Source: Clostridiales bacterium
GTDB lineage: Bacteria > Bacillota > Clostridia > Oscillospirales > CAG-272
Length of the DNA: 13,146 nucleotides
Direction of reading: 5' to 3'
NCBI GenBank assembly: GCA_004554105.1
Contig: SFNW01000047.1
Coordinates: 1-13,146, forward strand
A program made the position numbers and the translations under genes. Positions 1 through 6,725 of the stretch are shown in pieces (positions within the stretch are counted from its first letter, which is position 1; each line of letters starts with the position of its first letter). The notes under the pieces are model-generated. The model was not told the origin of the DNA. It saw nothing but the letters and a program-made list of their open reading frames with translations, and did no database searches.

Positions 1-609
1 GAAAACAATAGTTTTATGTAAAAGCTGCACAACCGAAGCACGGGTGATACTCGAATCGGCGCAAACAACCGGTTTCCCGTCTTGAACCGCAACGCCGCTG
101 ATATAACCGTGATTAATCAAAGCATTGACATATCCGGCTGCCCAATCGGAAATGGTTTCCGAGTCATAAACGCCTACCATCAAAGTGGATTCGGGTTCGA
201 CATGGAGTACGCGCGCAAGCATGGTAAACATCATCTCGCGAGTCACAAGACCGTTCGGGTCCAGCAGACCGTCCCCGGTTCCCAAAATAATACCGTTTGC
301 AACGCAGGCGGAAAGCGCGGGAATGTACCATGCATTCGGGTCAACGTCCGTGTATGCGCTCAAATCGGCAGTATCTTTCAGCTTCAGCAGATTGCAGAAG
401 AGCTGTGCCGCCTCGGCACGGGTAATGGAATCATCCGGGCGGAAATTCCCGTCGCCGTCGCCGGAGATAACCTTGGCGCCCGTCCAGCGTTCAATCGCCG
501 TTTCCGCCCAATGGTTTTCGGTGTCTGCATACTCGGCGGCAAAAGCAGAGGGAGCGAATATGCAAAGCAAAATGGTAAAGGAGATTACGCAAGCAAGGAT
601 TTTTTTCAT
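1..609 (-). CDS. Secreted S-layer homology (SLH) domain protein, C-terminus beyond window
   Basis: The frame starts at 609 and stays open to the window edge (203 codons), so only the N-terminal part is seen. Residues 1-24 form a signal peptide (MKK, hydrophobic stretch, then SAFA-A). Three SLH repeats follow: about 27-80 (with GDGDGNFRPDDSITRAEAAQ), 85-137 (YTDVDPNAWY, then VTREM) and 140-200 (SDWAAGYVNALI, then SITRAS). SLH domains bind pyruvylated secondary cell-wall polymers and hold exported proteins on the wall; whatever this protein does lies in the missing C-terminal part. AAAGGTAG a few bases before the ATG is the likely ribosome binding site, and a near-consensus promoter lies about 75 bases upstream. 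Codon use looks less GC-biased than in the central operon. The SLH assignment is secure, the function unknown. Confidence 0.9.
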   Translation of the reverse strand, partial: MKKILACVISFTILLCIFAPSAFAAEYADTENHWAETAIERWTGAKVISGDGDGNFRPDDSITRAEAAQLFCNLLKLKDTADLSAYTDVDPNAWYIPALSACVANGIILGTGDGLLDPNGLVTREMMFTMLARVLHVEPESTLMVGVYDSETISDWAAGYVNALINHGYISGVAVQDGKPVVCADSSITRASVVQLLHKTIVF

Positions 610-684
610 ACGAATGCTACCTTTCTTTTGATTTTATTCTTTGATGAAAGCAAACTTTGCCCAGTATGAAATATATTTTTTGTC

Positions 685-713
685 ATTATATCAAAAATTA
701 TGACGGCAGTCAA
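685..713 (-). promoter_or_regulatory. Sigma-A type promoter for the SLH gene
   Basis: Read on the minus strand, TTGACT (708-713) and TATAAT (685-690) are separated by exactly 17 bases. Transcription would begin near 678, giving a leader of about 70 nt before the SLH gene start at 609. Five of six -35 bases and all -10 bases match the consensus. Confidence 0.8.
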
Positions 714-719
714 GTCTTT

Positions 720-925
720 CACAAAAAAAGCAGATTGTTAAAATAATACAAAATTACGGAAGGAATTTCAACCCTGTTCGAGCATATCGATACTGTATAC
801 TCTTGATTCGGAGAGACACCCGTTGCCGACCGGCAAAGGAATGATACCGACAGCACAGTTTTTGCTCTTCCTCACCCGTATTGTCTCCGACCGATTCGCA
901 TTATTCCGCAATTCTAATCTTTAAC
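720..925 (-). ncRNA. Candidate structured small RNA or leader RNA, family not recognised
   Basis: This gene-free stretch lies immediately downstream of a strong leftward promoter (929-957). Read on the minus strand it can form nested stems: 882-889 with 809-818 (8 bp, 2-nt bulge), enclosing 868-872 with 837-841 and the hairpin 823-827/832-836. A separate 7-bp hairpin 780-786/796-802 follows. The last one needs a G-U pair that exists only in the minus-strand transcript (a C-A mismatch on the other strand), which favours this orientation. A T-run lies at about 721-727, but no strong terminator stem precedes it. A 35-codon GTG-started frame (875 down to 768) also spans it, so a tiny peptide is an alternative. 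The ends are inferred from the promoter and the T-run; the folding was done by eye. Confidence 0.35.
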
Positions 926-928
926 ACA

Positions 929-957
929 ATTATACGCGGCTTTTGTGCTAAAGTCAA
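929..957 (-). promoter_or_regulatory. Second leftward sigma-A promoter, reading into the gene-free region
   Basis: On the minus strand TTGACT (952-957) and TATAAT (929-934) are 17 bases apart, the same hexamers and spacing as the promoter at 685-713. The predicted start is near 922. The next leftward gene begins more than 300 bases away and has its own promoter, so this one probably drives a separate RNA or a long alternative leader. Its -35 box overlaps one arm of the inverted repeat at 946-978, so the neighbouring XRE repressor may control it. Confidence 0.7.
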
Positions 958-978
958 GATAAATTCAGAACTTTAGCA
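946..978. promoter_or_regulatory. Candidate operator for the adjacent XRE regulator (inverted repeat)
   Basis: TGCTAAAGT (946-954) and ACTTTAGCA (970-978) are perfect 9-bp inverted arms with centres 24 bp apart. The left arm overlaps the -35 box of the leftward promoter; the right arm ends 18 bases before the regulator's ATG. The layout fits an XRE-family dimer repressing both its own gene and the leftward transcript. Binding is inferred from symmetry and position only. Confidence 0.5.
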
Positions 979-996
979 TAAAAAGAAGGCGAAAAT

Positions 997-1242
997 ATGA
1001 AAATCTATGATTATAACGGAAAAAAGAATATTTGCGGCGACAGAGTACACGAAGCGCGAACGCGGCAGCGCATCACACAAGCCGATCTTGCGGCGCGCTT
1101 GCAAATATGCGGTGCTGTCATCGAGCGCGACAGCATATCAAGAATAGAAATCGGGACGCGCTTTGTGGCAGACTATGAATTGATGATTCTTGCAAAATGC
1201 TTGAATGTTTCCCCCTTGTGGTTGCTCGGAGTCGATGAATAA
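997..1242 (+). CDS. Small XRE/Cro-CI family helix-turn-helix regulator
   Basis: The protein is 81 residues and almost entirely one HTH_3-type DNA-binding domain. From about residue 16 it reads GDRVHEARTRQRITQADLAA (helices 1-2), then a recognition-helix region with DSISRIEIGTR, then DYELMILAKCLNVSPLWLLG, the usual ending of this compact Firmicutes family. No sensor, protease or dimerisation extension is present, so it is probably a simple dimeric repressor. GAAGG about 8 bases before the ATG supports this start. It is transcribed divergently from the SLH gene, and a 9-bp inverted repeat directly upstream is a plausible self-operator. I see no convincing rightward -35/-10 pair. The bidirectional terminator at 1318-1364 ends the unit. 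Family assignment is firm; target genes are inferred. Confidence 0.85.
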   Translation: MKIYDYNGKKNICGDRVHEARTRQRITQADLAARLQICGAVIERDSISRIEIGTRFVADYELMILAKCLNVSPLWLLGVDE

Positions 1243-1317
1243 AGCAATGCGCTCCGGCGAAAGTCCCCGAGCTGTTTATTCAAAACCTACCCTAAATATA
1301 TACAAGCAAATTACAAT

Positions 1318-1364
1318 AAAACCTCCCGCGGCAGACTTGCATGCATTCTGCCGCAGGAGGTTTT
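1318..1364. terminator. Bidirectional rho-independent terminator
   Basis: A 9-bp arm (1318-1326) and an 8-bp arm (1328-1335) pair with 1347-1354 and 1356-1364 around an 11-nt loop, with a single C/A mismatch at 1327/1355. The outer pairs are AAAA on one side and TTTT on the other, so each strand ends in U-residues after a GC-rich stem. It lies between the converging XRE gene and the four-gene operon and can end both. Confidence 0.9.
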
Positions 1365-1386
1365 GCGTTTTACTTTGCGTTGCGGA

Positions 1387-2850
1387 TTATTTTGTCCAGC
1401 CGGAGACGGCGGACTGATAGTAGGTGTTGATGACCTCGAGCAGGCGCTCTGCGGAGGTCTTGAACGAATCGTACATCGAAGTGAAGTTGGTATTGCGCTC
1501 CTGCACCATGCGAATCAGCTCCTTATTGTAAGGACCGACCTGGTAGTAGTAGCCGATGTCGAAAACGAGGTTGTCGAAGATGAGCTCGAGCATATCCGAG
1601 GATTCCTCGTCGCGCGTGCTCTGTCCGATGAGGTTGACGTCGTAGTACGCGGGGGTGACAATCTGTTTTCCGTAATACGCCAGCGCCTCGGCAACGACGC
1701 CGGTGCGCTCAAGATTCTCCTGCACCAGCGGCGCGCAGATAAACTGCGAATTGTAGGGCGCGACGGTCGTATAATAGTCCTCCTGCTCGGCATTCAGCTT
1801 CGGGTACGGCAGGATGCCGAAGTCGCTCTCCATGCCGCGGAGCTGCGGGATGCGATTCATCGTGGTCAGCCAGAACAGACCCTTATCCGCCTGCCACATC
1901 TCCAGCGGGTCGACGCCGTTCCGCTGGTAGGTCAGCGCGTACTGCGTATCGTAAATGATGGAGAAGTATTTGTCGAGGGCGGCGACCGTCGTCTCGTTGT
2001 AGAGCGTCAGCTCGATGATGCCGTCGTCGTTAATCGTGCAGCAGCGCTGTCCCGCGCCGTTGACAAAGCCCATGACCGAGTCGTCCCACACGAGCAGACC
2101 GAAGCGGTCGTTTTCGTCCATCGCGCTGTCCTGATTGAGGTCTTCGGTGACCGTCTTGCAGAGTGCGGCGAAGGTTTCTGTCGTCCACTCTCCGTCATAG
2201 ACGAGCTGATACGGATTATCGAGGTTGTACGCGTTGCGCAAATCCTTGTTGAACAGGACGACAAAGGCAACGTCATTGTCCGAAACCGTGATTTCTCCGG
2301 TGGTGAAGAACATAACGCCCTTGACCGCAAGGCTCTCGTTTGCCTTTTGGTCCCACCACGACTTGGAAAGGTCAACGCCGGGAATCGAATTCAAATCGTA
2401 GAGCAAACCGTTGTAGGCGAGCACCGACACATCATAACCCGCGATGAGCGCGAGGTCGTAATTGCTGTCGCCCGCGTTGACGTCGGTGCTGATTTTCTTA
2501 TAGCCCGGTCCGCCGCCCGAGGAATACGCCTTTTCGACCGTCTCGGTGATTTTGACCTTGTAATTCTGCTCGACCGTCGCCCTGCGCTTATACTGCGCGC
2601 TGTCGAGCGGCGTGGAGGCGTCCTCCCCCGCCGCAAAATCGGCGTAGGCGACATTGCCCGCAGACAGAATGCAAAATTCCTCGCCACCGTAGTCCGCAGT
2701 CTCGGGAACGCCGAGCGTTTCCGCGCCGTCCGAAGGGACGGACGCTTCGCTTGAAGCGTCCGCGCCCGTCTGCGCGGGCGTCTCGCCGCCGCAGGCGCAA
2801 AGCGACGCCGCAAGCAGGCAGAACAAAAGGGTTAAAACAAGTTTTTTCAT
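1387..2850 (-). CDS. Lipoprotein extracellular solute-binding protein, carbohydrate-type, orphan
   Basis: The product has 487 residues. A lipoprotein signal ends in a lipobox, L17-C18-A19-C20, so the mature protein should be lipid-anchored on the outer face of the membrane. A Gly/Ala/Ser-rich linker to about residue 48 is followed by a two-lobed binding fold of the ABC-transporter solute-binding type (SBP_bac_1-like). Supporting features are YDLALIAGYD around 131-140, GVMFFTTGEI near 178, VVLFNKDL near 197 and a DLNQDSAMDEND loop at 237-248. That loop has the Asp spacing of an EF-hand/dockerin calcium loop and is common in sugar-binding members. GGAGA lies about 13 bases before the ATG. It is the last gene of the operon, 27 bases after the membrane-anchored GLUG gene. 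No permease or ATPase gene is present here, so it either partners a transporter encoded elsewhere or only captures ligand. The ligand cannot be told from sequence. Confidence 0.88.
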   Translation of the reverse strand: MKKLVLTLLFCLLAASLCACGGETPAQTGADASSEASVPSDGAETLGVPETADYGGEEFCILSAGNVAYADFAAGEDASTPLDSAQYKRRATVEQNYKVKITETVEKAYSSGGGPGYKKISTDVNAGDSNYDLALIAGYDVSVLAYNGLLYDLNSIPGVDLSKSWWDQKANESLAVKGVMFFTTGEITVSDNDVAFVVLFNKDLRNAYNLDNPYQLVYDGEWTTETFAALCKTVTEDLNQDSAMDENDRFGLLVWDDSVMGFVNGAGQRCCTINDDGIIELTLYNETTVAALDKYFSIIYDTQYALTYQRNGVDPLEMWQADKGLFWLTTMNRIPQLRGMESDFGILPYPKLNAEQEDYYTTVAPYNSQFICAPLVQENLERTGVVAEALAYYGKQIVTPAYYDVNLIGQSTRDEESSDMLELIFDNLVFDIGYYYQVGPYNKELIRMVQERNTNFTSMYDSFKTSAERLLEVINTYYQSAVSGWTK

Positions 2851-2877
2851 AGATTAGCTGTCTCTCCGTGCAAAGGC

Positions 2878-4668
2878 TTATGCCTTTTTCTTTTTGATGA
2901 TGACAACAGCGGCAACCGCGGCGATGACGACAACGGCGACAATGCCGAGGGCAATCCAAAGCGTGCTGCTGCCGCCCTCTGTTTCGGGCGTTTCGGCGGT
3001 CGCTTCAGTCAATGCGGTCGACACTGCGGTTTCCTTGCTCTCTGCGGTTGCTTCGGTCGTTTGCTCGGTCGACGCGGTCGTCTCGGCGGTCGACTCTGCC
3101 GTCTCTGCGCTATCGGCAGTCGCGGCTGTGCTCTCCGCGCTCGTCGCTTCGGTCGTTTCGGTCGCTTCGGTGGCGTCCGGCTTTTCGGTCGCAGGCGCGG
3201 TCGTCGTCTGCGGCAGTTTGCTGCCTGCAAACGCGGTCAGCGTCGGACCGTTTTTCTCCATCGTCCACACGGTCTTGAAGTCAAAGCCCGGAAAGCTGTC
3301 GGTCTTGCCGACAATTGCCGCGCCGACGCTCTTTGCGCCGAGCTCGACGCAGAGCGGATTGCTCTCGCCGACGGCAAGCGTCGCGACGCTGTCGAGGTAA
3401 ACCGAATCGATTTCGCAGAAAACCGAGCCATCCGCCTTACCCGCAAATGCGCCGCAAAGGTCGGTCGCGCTGACATTTCCCGCGACGAAGCAGGTGAGAA
3501 TATCAAAGCCGTACCAGCGCCCGACAATACCGCCCGCGCAGGCGGAGGAGGTGACCGCGCCGGTATTCAGGCAGTTTTTGATTGCCGAGCGCACGTCCGC
3601 CGCGCAGCGATTTTCGCTGTAGCCGACGATGCCGCCCGCGTGCGAAGGTCCGTTCACCGCCGCCGTATTCAGGCAGCCGACGATTTCGCTTGCGGTTTCA
3701 AGTGCCTTATCCGAGCGGTTAATGTATCCCGCGATGCCGCCCGCGTGATGTGAGCTTTCGATTGCACCCGTGTTTTTGCAGTTCAGAATCCGCACGGCGG
3801 AGGAAGCGTCGGTCACGATTTCAATGCGCCCCGCAATGCCGCCGACGAACGGGCAGTTCGACGCTTTCGCGCCGCTGTTTGCGCCGGTGATTTTGCCCTC
3901 GTTTTCGCAGTTTTCAATCAAAATGACGCCCGCCTCGGTGCGGACATAGCCCGCGATACCCGCAAGGCGGTTGCGGTCCTCGGAAACCGACCGGACGTCG
4001 GCATGGTTGACGCAGCCGCCGACATAGACCGCGGGTGTCGCCGAGGAGTTGACCTGAATGCGTCCGATAAGCCCGCCCGCATTGCCGAGCGCGGGGCTGA
4101 TTTCGCCGTAATTCTCGCAATTGGTCACGCTGACCGAAAACAGGTCATAGTTGTAAATGATGCCGACAAGACCGCCGACATTGCATGGACCTTTGACGCT
4201 TGCGCGGCTGACGCAGTTTTTCAGTGTCGTCCCCGAGAGTGCGACGCCCGCGATGCCGCCCGTGCCGGAATACTTCTCATCAAGCTTGGTTTCGGCGTCG
4301 GTCGCGGCAAAGCTGTTGACCGCGCCGCCCTTCACCGTAAGGTCGGTGACACTCGCGCCCGAAAGCACGCCGAAGAGTCCCGCCGTGCCGTCGGCTTTGA
4401 TATTCAGCCCCGAAATCGTGTGTCCCGCGCCGTCAAAGCTGCCGGTGAACGGCGTCTCGTAATTGCCTATCGGCGACTGCTTGACGCTCCCGAGGTCGAT
4501 GTCCGCGCCGAGGCGATAGCTGCCGCTCCAGGCGGCGGGGTCGTCCATCAGTCTGCCGAGCGCAGCCGCGTCCGAGATAACCGTCTCGCCTGCGGCAAAT
4601 GCCGAAAGGCAGAGCAGCGCAAGCAGACAAACGGGAAGAAGCAGGCGAAATGCGCTTTTCATTTTCAT
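2878..4668 (-). CDS. GLUG-repeat surface protein with stalk and C-terminal membrane anchor
   Basis: The product has 596 residues from the chosen start. A more upstream in-frame ATG (4677) directly abuts AGGAG and is too close; the ATG at 4668 has 9 bases of spacing. Signal peptide about 1-26 (LLLPVCLLALLCLSAFAA). Residues about 30-400 carry at least eight GLUG-like turns (GGIAGVA, GGLVGII, GGLIGRI, AGIAGYV, GGIAGRI, GGIAGYI, GGIVGYS, GGIVGRW), expected to stack as a beta-solenoid. A low-complexity Ala/Thr/Glu/Ser stalk spans about 488-567, then one membrane helix (TLWIALGIVAVVVIAAVAAV) and a KKKKA tail, so the ectodomain is displayed outside. It is a close paralogue of the upstream SLH-anchored protein over about the first 400 residues, with a different anchor. 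GLUG domains are known from adhesins and surface-exposed proteins; the ligand here is unknown. Confidence 0.85.
   Translation of the reverse strand: MKMKSAFRLLLPVCLLALLCLSAFAAGETVISDAAALGRLMDDPAAWSGSYRLGADIDLGSVKQSPIGNYETPFTGSFDGAGHTISGLNIKADGTAGLFGVLSGASVTDLTVKGGAVNSFAATDAETKLDEKYSGTGGIAGVALSGTTLKNCVSRASVKGPCNVGGLVGIIYNYDLFSVSVTNCENYGEISPALGNAGGLIGRIQVNSSATPAVYVGGCVNHADVRSVSEDRNRLAGIAGYVRTEAGVILIENCENEGKITGANSGAKASNCPFVGGIAGRIEIVTDASSAVRILNCKNTGAIESSHHAGGIAGYINRSDKALETASEIVGCLNTAAVNGPSHAGGIVGYSENRCAADVRSAIKNCLNTGAVTSSACAGGIVGRWYGFDILTCFVAGNVSATDLCGAFAGKADGSVFCEIDSVYLDSVATLAVGESNPLCVELGAKSVGAAIVGKTDSFPGFDFKTVWTMEKNGPTLTAFAGSKLPQTTTAPATEKPDATEATETTEATSAESTAATADSAETAESTAETTASTEQTTEATAESKETAVSTALTEATAETPETEGGSSTLWIALGIVAVVVIAAVAAVVIIKKKKA
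2968..3207 (-). repeat. Low-complexity stalk-coding tract inside the GLUG/membrane-anchor gene
   Basis: About 80 codons encode almost only Ala, Thr, Glu and Ser in irregular TEAT/SAES/TAET-like units; at DNA level the plus strand shows many TCGGTCG- and TTCGGT-type units. Such tracts act as extended spacers, often O-glycosylated, that hold a domain away from the membrane. The tract is a likely site of length variation between strains and of assembly error. Confidence 0.7.
4424..4480 (-). repeat. Conserved DNA block shared with 6464-6520 (paralogous genes)
   Basis: These 57 bases match 6464-6520 with about four mismatches. They encode the N-terminal PIGNYxTPFTGSFDGAGH segment of both GLUG proteins. 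The high nucleotide identity points to a tandem duplication, or to gene conversion that keeps this segment alike while other parts have diverged. Confidence 0.75.
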
Positions 4669-4701
4669 AGGGTACATCTCCTTTGAAAAATTTCGGAATG
4701 C

Positions 4702-6702
4702 TCAGCCGATGCGCTCGGCTGCCGCCGCGATGCGCGTGAAGATGACGCACGCCTCACTGCGGGCAATGCTGTCGTTCGGGCGGTAATTGCCGCTGCCCGC
4801 ATCGCCGCCGACAATCCCCGCGGCGTAGAGTTTTTTCACCGCCGCATAGCAGGCAAGCGAAGCCGAAACGTCGCCCGGCATACCGTCGCGGTGCGCGGTA
4901 TAGGCGTCACTCGGCAAAATGTTTGCAAAGACCGCTGCCATTTCGCCGCGCGTGATATTGGCGTCATAGTTTACAAACTGCCCGCGCCCGATGATGCCGT
5001 AGCGCACGCAGTATTCGACGTAGGGCGCGTACCAGACCTGCCCCGCGTAGGCGGCGGGAACACTCGTGCCGAAATACGCGGTGTGAATGTTGGCAGCCGC
5101 AGTCAGCGCCTGCGCCACGGTGAATTTGCCGTCAGGCGAGAAGGTCGTTCCGCTCGTGCCGTTGGCCAGCCCGTATTCATAGGCAAGCCCGACGAAGCCG
5201 TAAAACCACTTGTCGCGCGTCACGTCGGTAAAACTGTCCGTGTAGGCGCGGACTTTCGTGAAGCGCGCCGCATCGGTGCGGAGCGCAGGTGCGGAAGCGC
5301 TCATCTGCCAAACCGTCTCAAAGTCAAAGCCCGCATAGGCATTTGCGTCGGCGATTTCCGTTTCCGCAAGCGCGCGGGTGTCGGTCGGCGTGCCGTGCAG
5401 CGTCCCTGCGCCGACCGCACTGTCGGCAGCCGACGCTGCGTAGCGCGTATGCGTTACCGTGCAGGCGGCGACCGCCGTCTCGGCGATAAGTGCGCCCGCC
5501 GCGGGCGCGTCGACCTTGCCGAGCGAAACGCAGTGTGAGAGATCAAAGCCGCAGCCGCGCCCGATAAGCCCGCCCGCATTTTCCGCCGAGGTCACCGAAC
5601 CGCTGTTTAGGCAGTTGTCGACCGTCGTGCGCGGACCCGTTGCCGATTTACTCTCCGAATAGCCGACGATGCCGCCCGCCCACTGCCCGCCGCCGACGCT
5701 GCCGCTGTTGGCGCAGGCGTACAGCGCAGTCGCGGTGTCGGTGCAGGCAGCCGCGCGGTTGATGTAGGCGGCGATGCCGCCCGCGTACTTACTGCTGTCG
5801 ACCGCGCCCGTATTCGTGCAGCCGACCAACCGCAGTGCGGCAGAGGAATCGCCCGTCAGCTCGGCTCTGCCGAGAATGCCGCCCGCAAACGGATAGTCCG
5901 CGAGCGTCGCGCCGCTGTTCGACGCCGTGATTTTGCCTGTATTTTCGCAGTCCTCAATAAGGACAAGCCCCGCCTCGGAGCGAACATAGCCGCAGATGCC
6001 GCCGAGACGGTTGCGGTCCTCGGAAGTCAGCGTCAGATCCGCGCGGTTGGCGGAGGACGAAACCGTCACTGCGGGAAACGCGGTCGAGGCGGTGTAAATT
6101 CTGCCGATGAGTCCGCCCGCGTTGCCGCGGTGCGACAACACCGTCCCCTCGTTTGTGCAGTCGACAATGTCGACCGTCTCGGGTGCGAAATTGTAGACCA
6201 CGCCGACGACGCCGCCGACATTGCCGAAGCCCTCGACCGACGCGCGGTTGACGCAGCCCGAAAGCCTCGTTCCCGAGAGGACGACGCCGACAACGCCGCC
6301 CGTGCCGGCATATCTGCCCTCGACGCGCATCTCGGCAGTCGCGGCTTCAAAGGTATTCTTCACGCTGCCCTCGACCGCGAGGTCCTTGACCGTCGCGCCC
6401 TCGAGCACGCCGAAGAAGCCCGCCGCCTCGCCGGCGGCGATGTTCAGCCCGCTGACTGTATGCCCCGCGCCGTCAAAGCTGCCGGTAAACGGGGTCGCGT
6501 AATTGCCTATAGGCGACTGCGCCCTGCCCGCAAGGTCGATGTCCGCCGTGAGCGTATAGTCGCCGCTCCACGCGGCGGGGTCGTTCATCAGCCGAAGCAG
6601 CGCGTCCGCGCTGTCGACCGTCGCCGCTGCCGCAGACAGTGTGAGCGCGGCGAAAAGCAGTGCCGCCGCCGCGAAAAGACGCGGAAATTTCAATGTTTTC
6701 AT
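4702..6702 (-). CDS. GLUG-repeat protein with three C-terminal SLH domains
   Basis: The product has 666 residues from the ATG at 6702, preceded by GGAGG with 5-base spacing; the upstream in-frame ATG at 6729 would overlap the previous gene and has no good ribosome binding site. Signal peptide about 1-28. The GLUG-type beta-solenoid covers about 30-410, with repeated GGVVGVV, GGLIGRI, GGICGYV, GGILGRA, GGIAAYI, GGIVGYS and GGLIGRG turns and the N-terminal motif RLMNDPAAWSG. SLH repeats lie at about 490-545 (FTDVTRDKWFYGFVGLAYEYGL), 550-605 (WYAPYVEYC, then NITRGEMA) and 610-665 (GDVSASLACYAAVKKLYAAGI, then SIARSEA). They should dock the protein on secondary cell-wall polymer. It begins 23 bases after the GH43 gene and ends 33 before its membrane-anchored paralogue, clearly one operon. 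Probably a wall-bound adhesin or scaffold for glycan (inference). Confidence 0.88.
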   Translation of the reverse strand: MKTLKFPRLFAAAALLFAALTLSAAAATVDSADALLRLMNDPAAWSGDYTLTADIDLAGRAQSPIGNYATPFTGSFDGAGHTVSGLNIAAGEAAGFFGVLEGATVKDLAVEGSVKNTFEAATAEMRVEGRYAGTGGVVGVVLSGTRLSGCVNRASVEGFGNVGGVVGVVYNFAPETVDIVDCTNEGTVLSHRGNAGGLIGRIYTASTAFPAVTVSSSANRADLTLTSEDRNRLGGICGYVRSEAGLVLIEDCENTGKITASNSGATLADYPFAGGILGRAELTGDSSAALRLVGCTNTGAVDSSKYAGGIAAYINRAAACTDTATALYACANSGSVGGGQWAGGIVGYSESKSATGPRTTVDNCLNSGSVTSAENAGGLIGRGCGFDLSHCVSLGKVDAPAAGALIAETAVAACTVTHTRYAASAADSAVGAGTLHGTPTDTRALAETEIADANAYAGFDFETVWQMSASAPALRTDAARFTKVRAYTDSFTDVTRDKWFYGFVGLAYEYGLANGTSGTTFSPDGKFTVAQALTAAANIHTAYFGTSVPAAYAGQVWYAPYVEYCVRYGIIGRGQFVNYDANITRGEMAAVFANILPSDAYTAHRDGMPGDVSASLACYAAVKKLYAAGIVGGDAGSGNYRPNDSIARSEACVIFTRIAAAAERIG
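6464..6520 (-). repeat. Conserved DNA block shared with 4424-4480
   Basis: This is the second copy of the 57-base block in the paralogous GLUG genes, with about four differences over the block. See 4424-4480 for interpretation. Confidence 0.75.
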
Positions 6703-6725
6703 AGTTTCCTCCGTTCTCGCTTTTC

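Noticed and set aside
82..669. A 195-codon plus-strand frame at the left end
   Set aside because: The minus strand encodes a clear signal peptide and three SLH repeats over the same bases; the plus frame has no family features.
768..875. A 35-codon GTG-started minus-strand frame in the gap before the SLH gene
   Set aside because: No clear ribosome binding site and no known family; the region folds well as RNA. Kept only as an alternative in the structured-RNA finding.
1363..2754. A 463-codon plus-strand frame opposite the solute-binding protein gene
   Set aside because: Its start lies inside the terminator stem, it shows no domain, and it mirrors the codon bias of the lipoprotein gene.
2968..3207. 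Repetitive TCGGTCG-like tract as a CRISPR or tandem-repeat array
   Set aside because: There are no constant repeats with unique spacers; the units are irregular and encode an Ala/Thr/Glu/Ser stalk in frame.
3200..3230. LPQTT sequence in the membrane-anchored GLUG protein as a sortase signal
   Set aside because: It lies about 80 residues before the membrane helix, whereas a sorting motif sits directly before it; the protein is better read as a plain membrane anchor.
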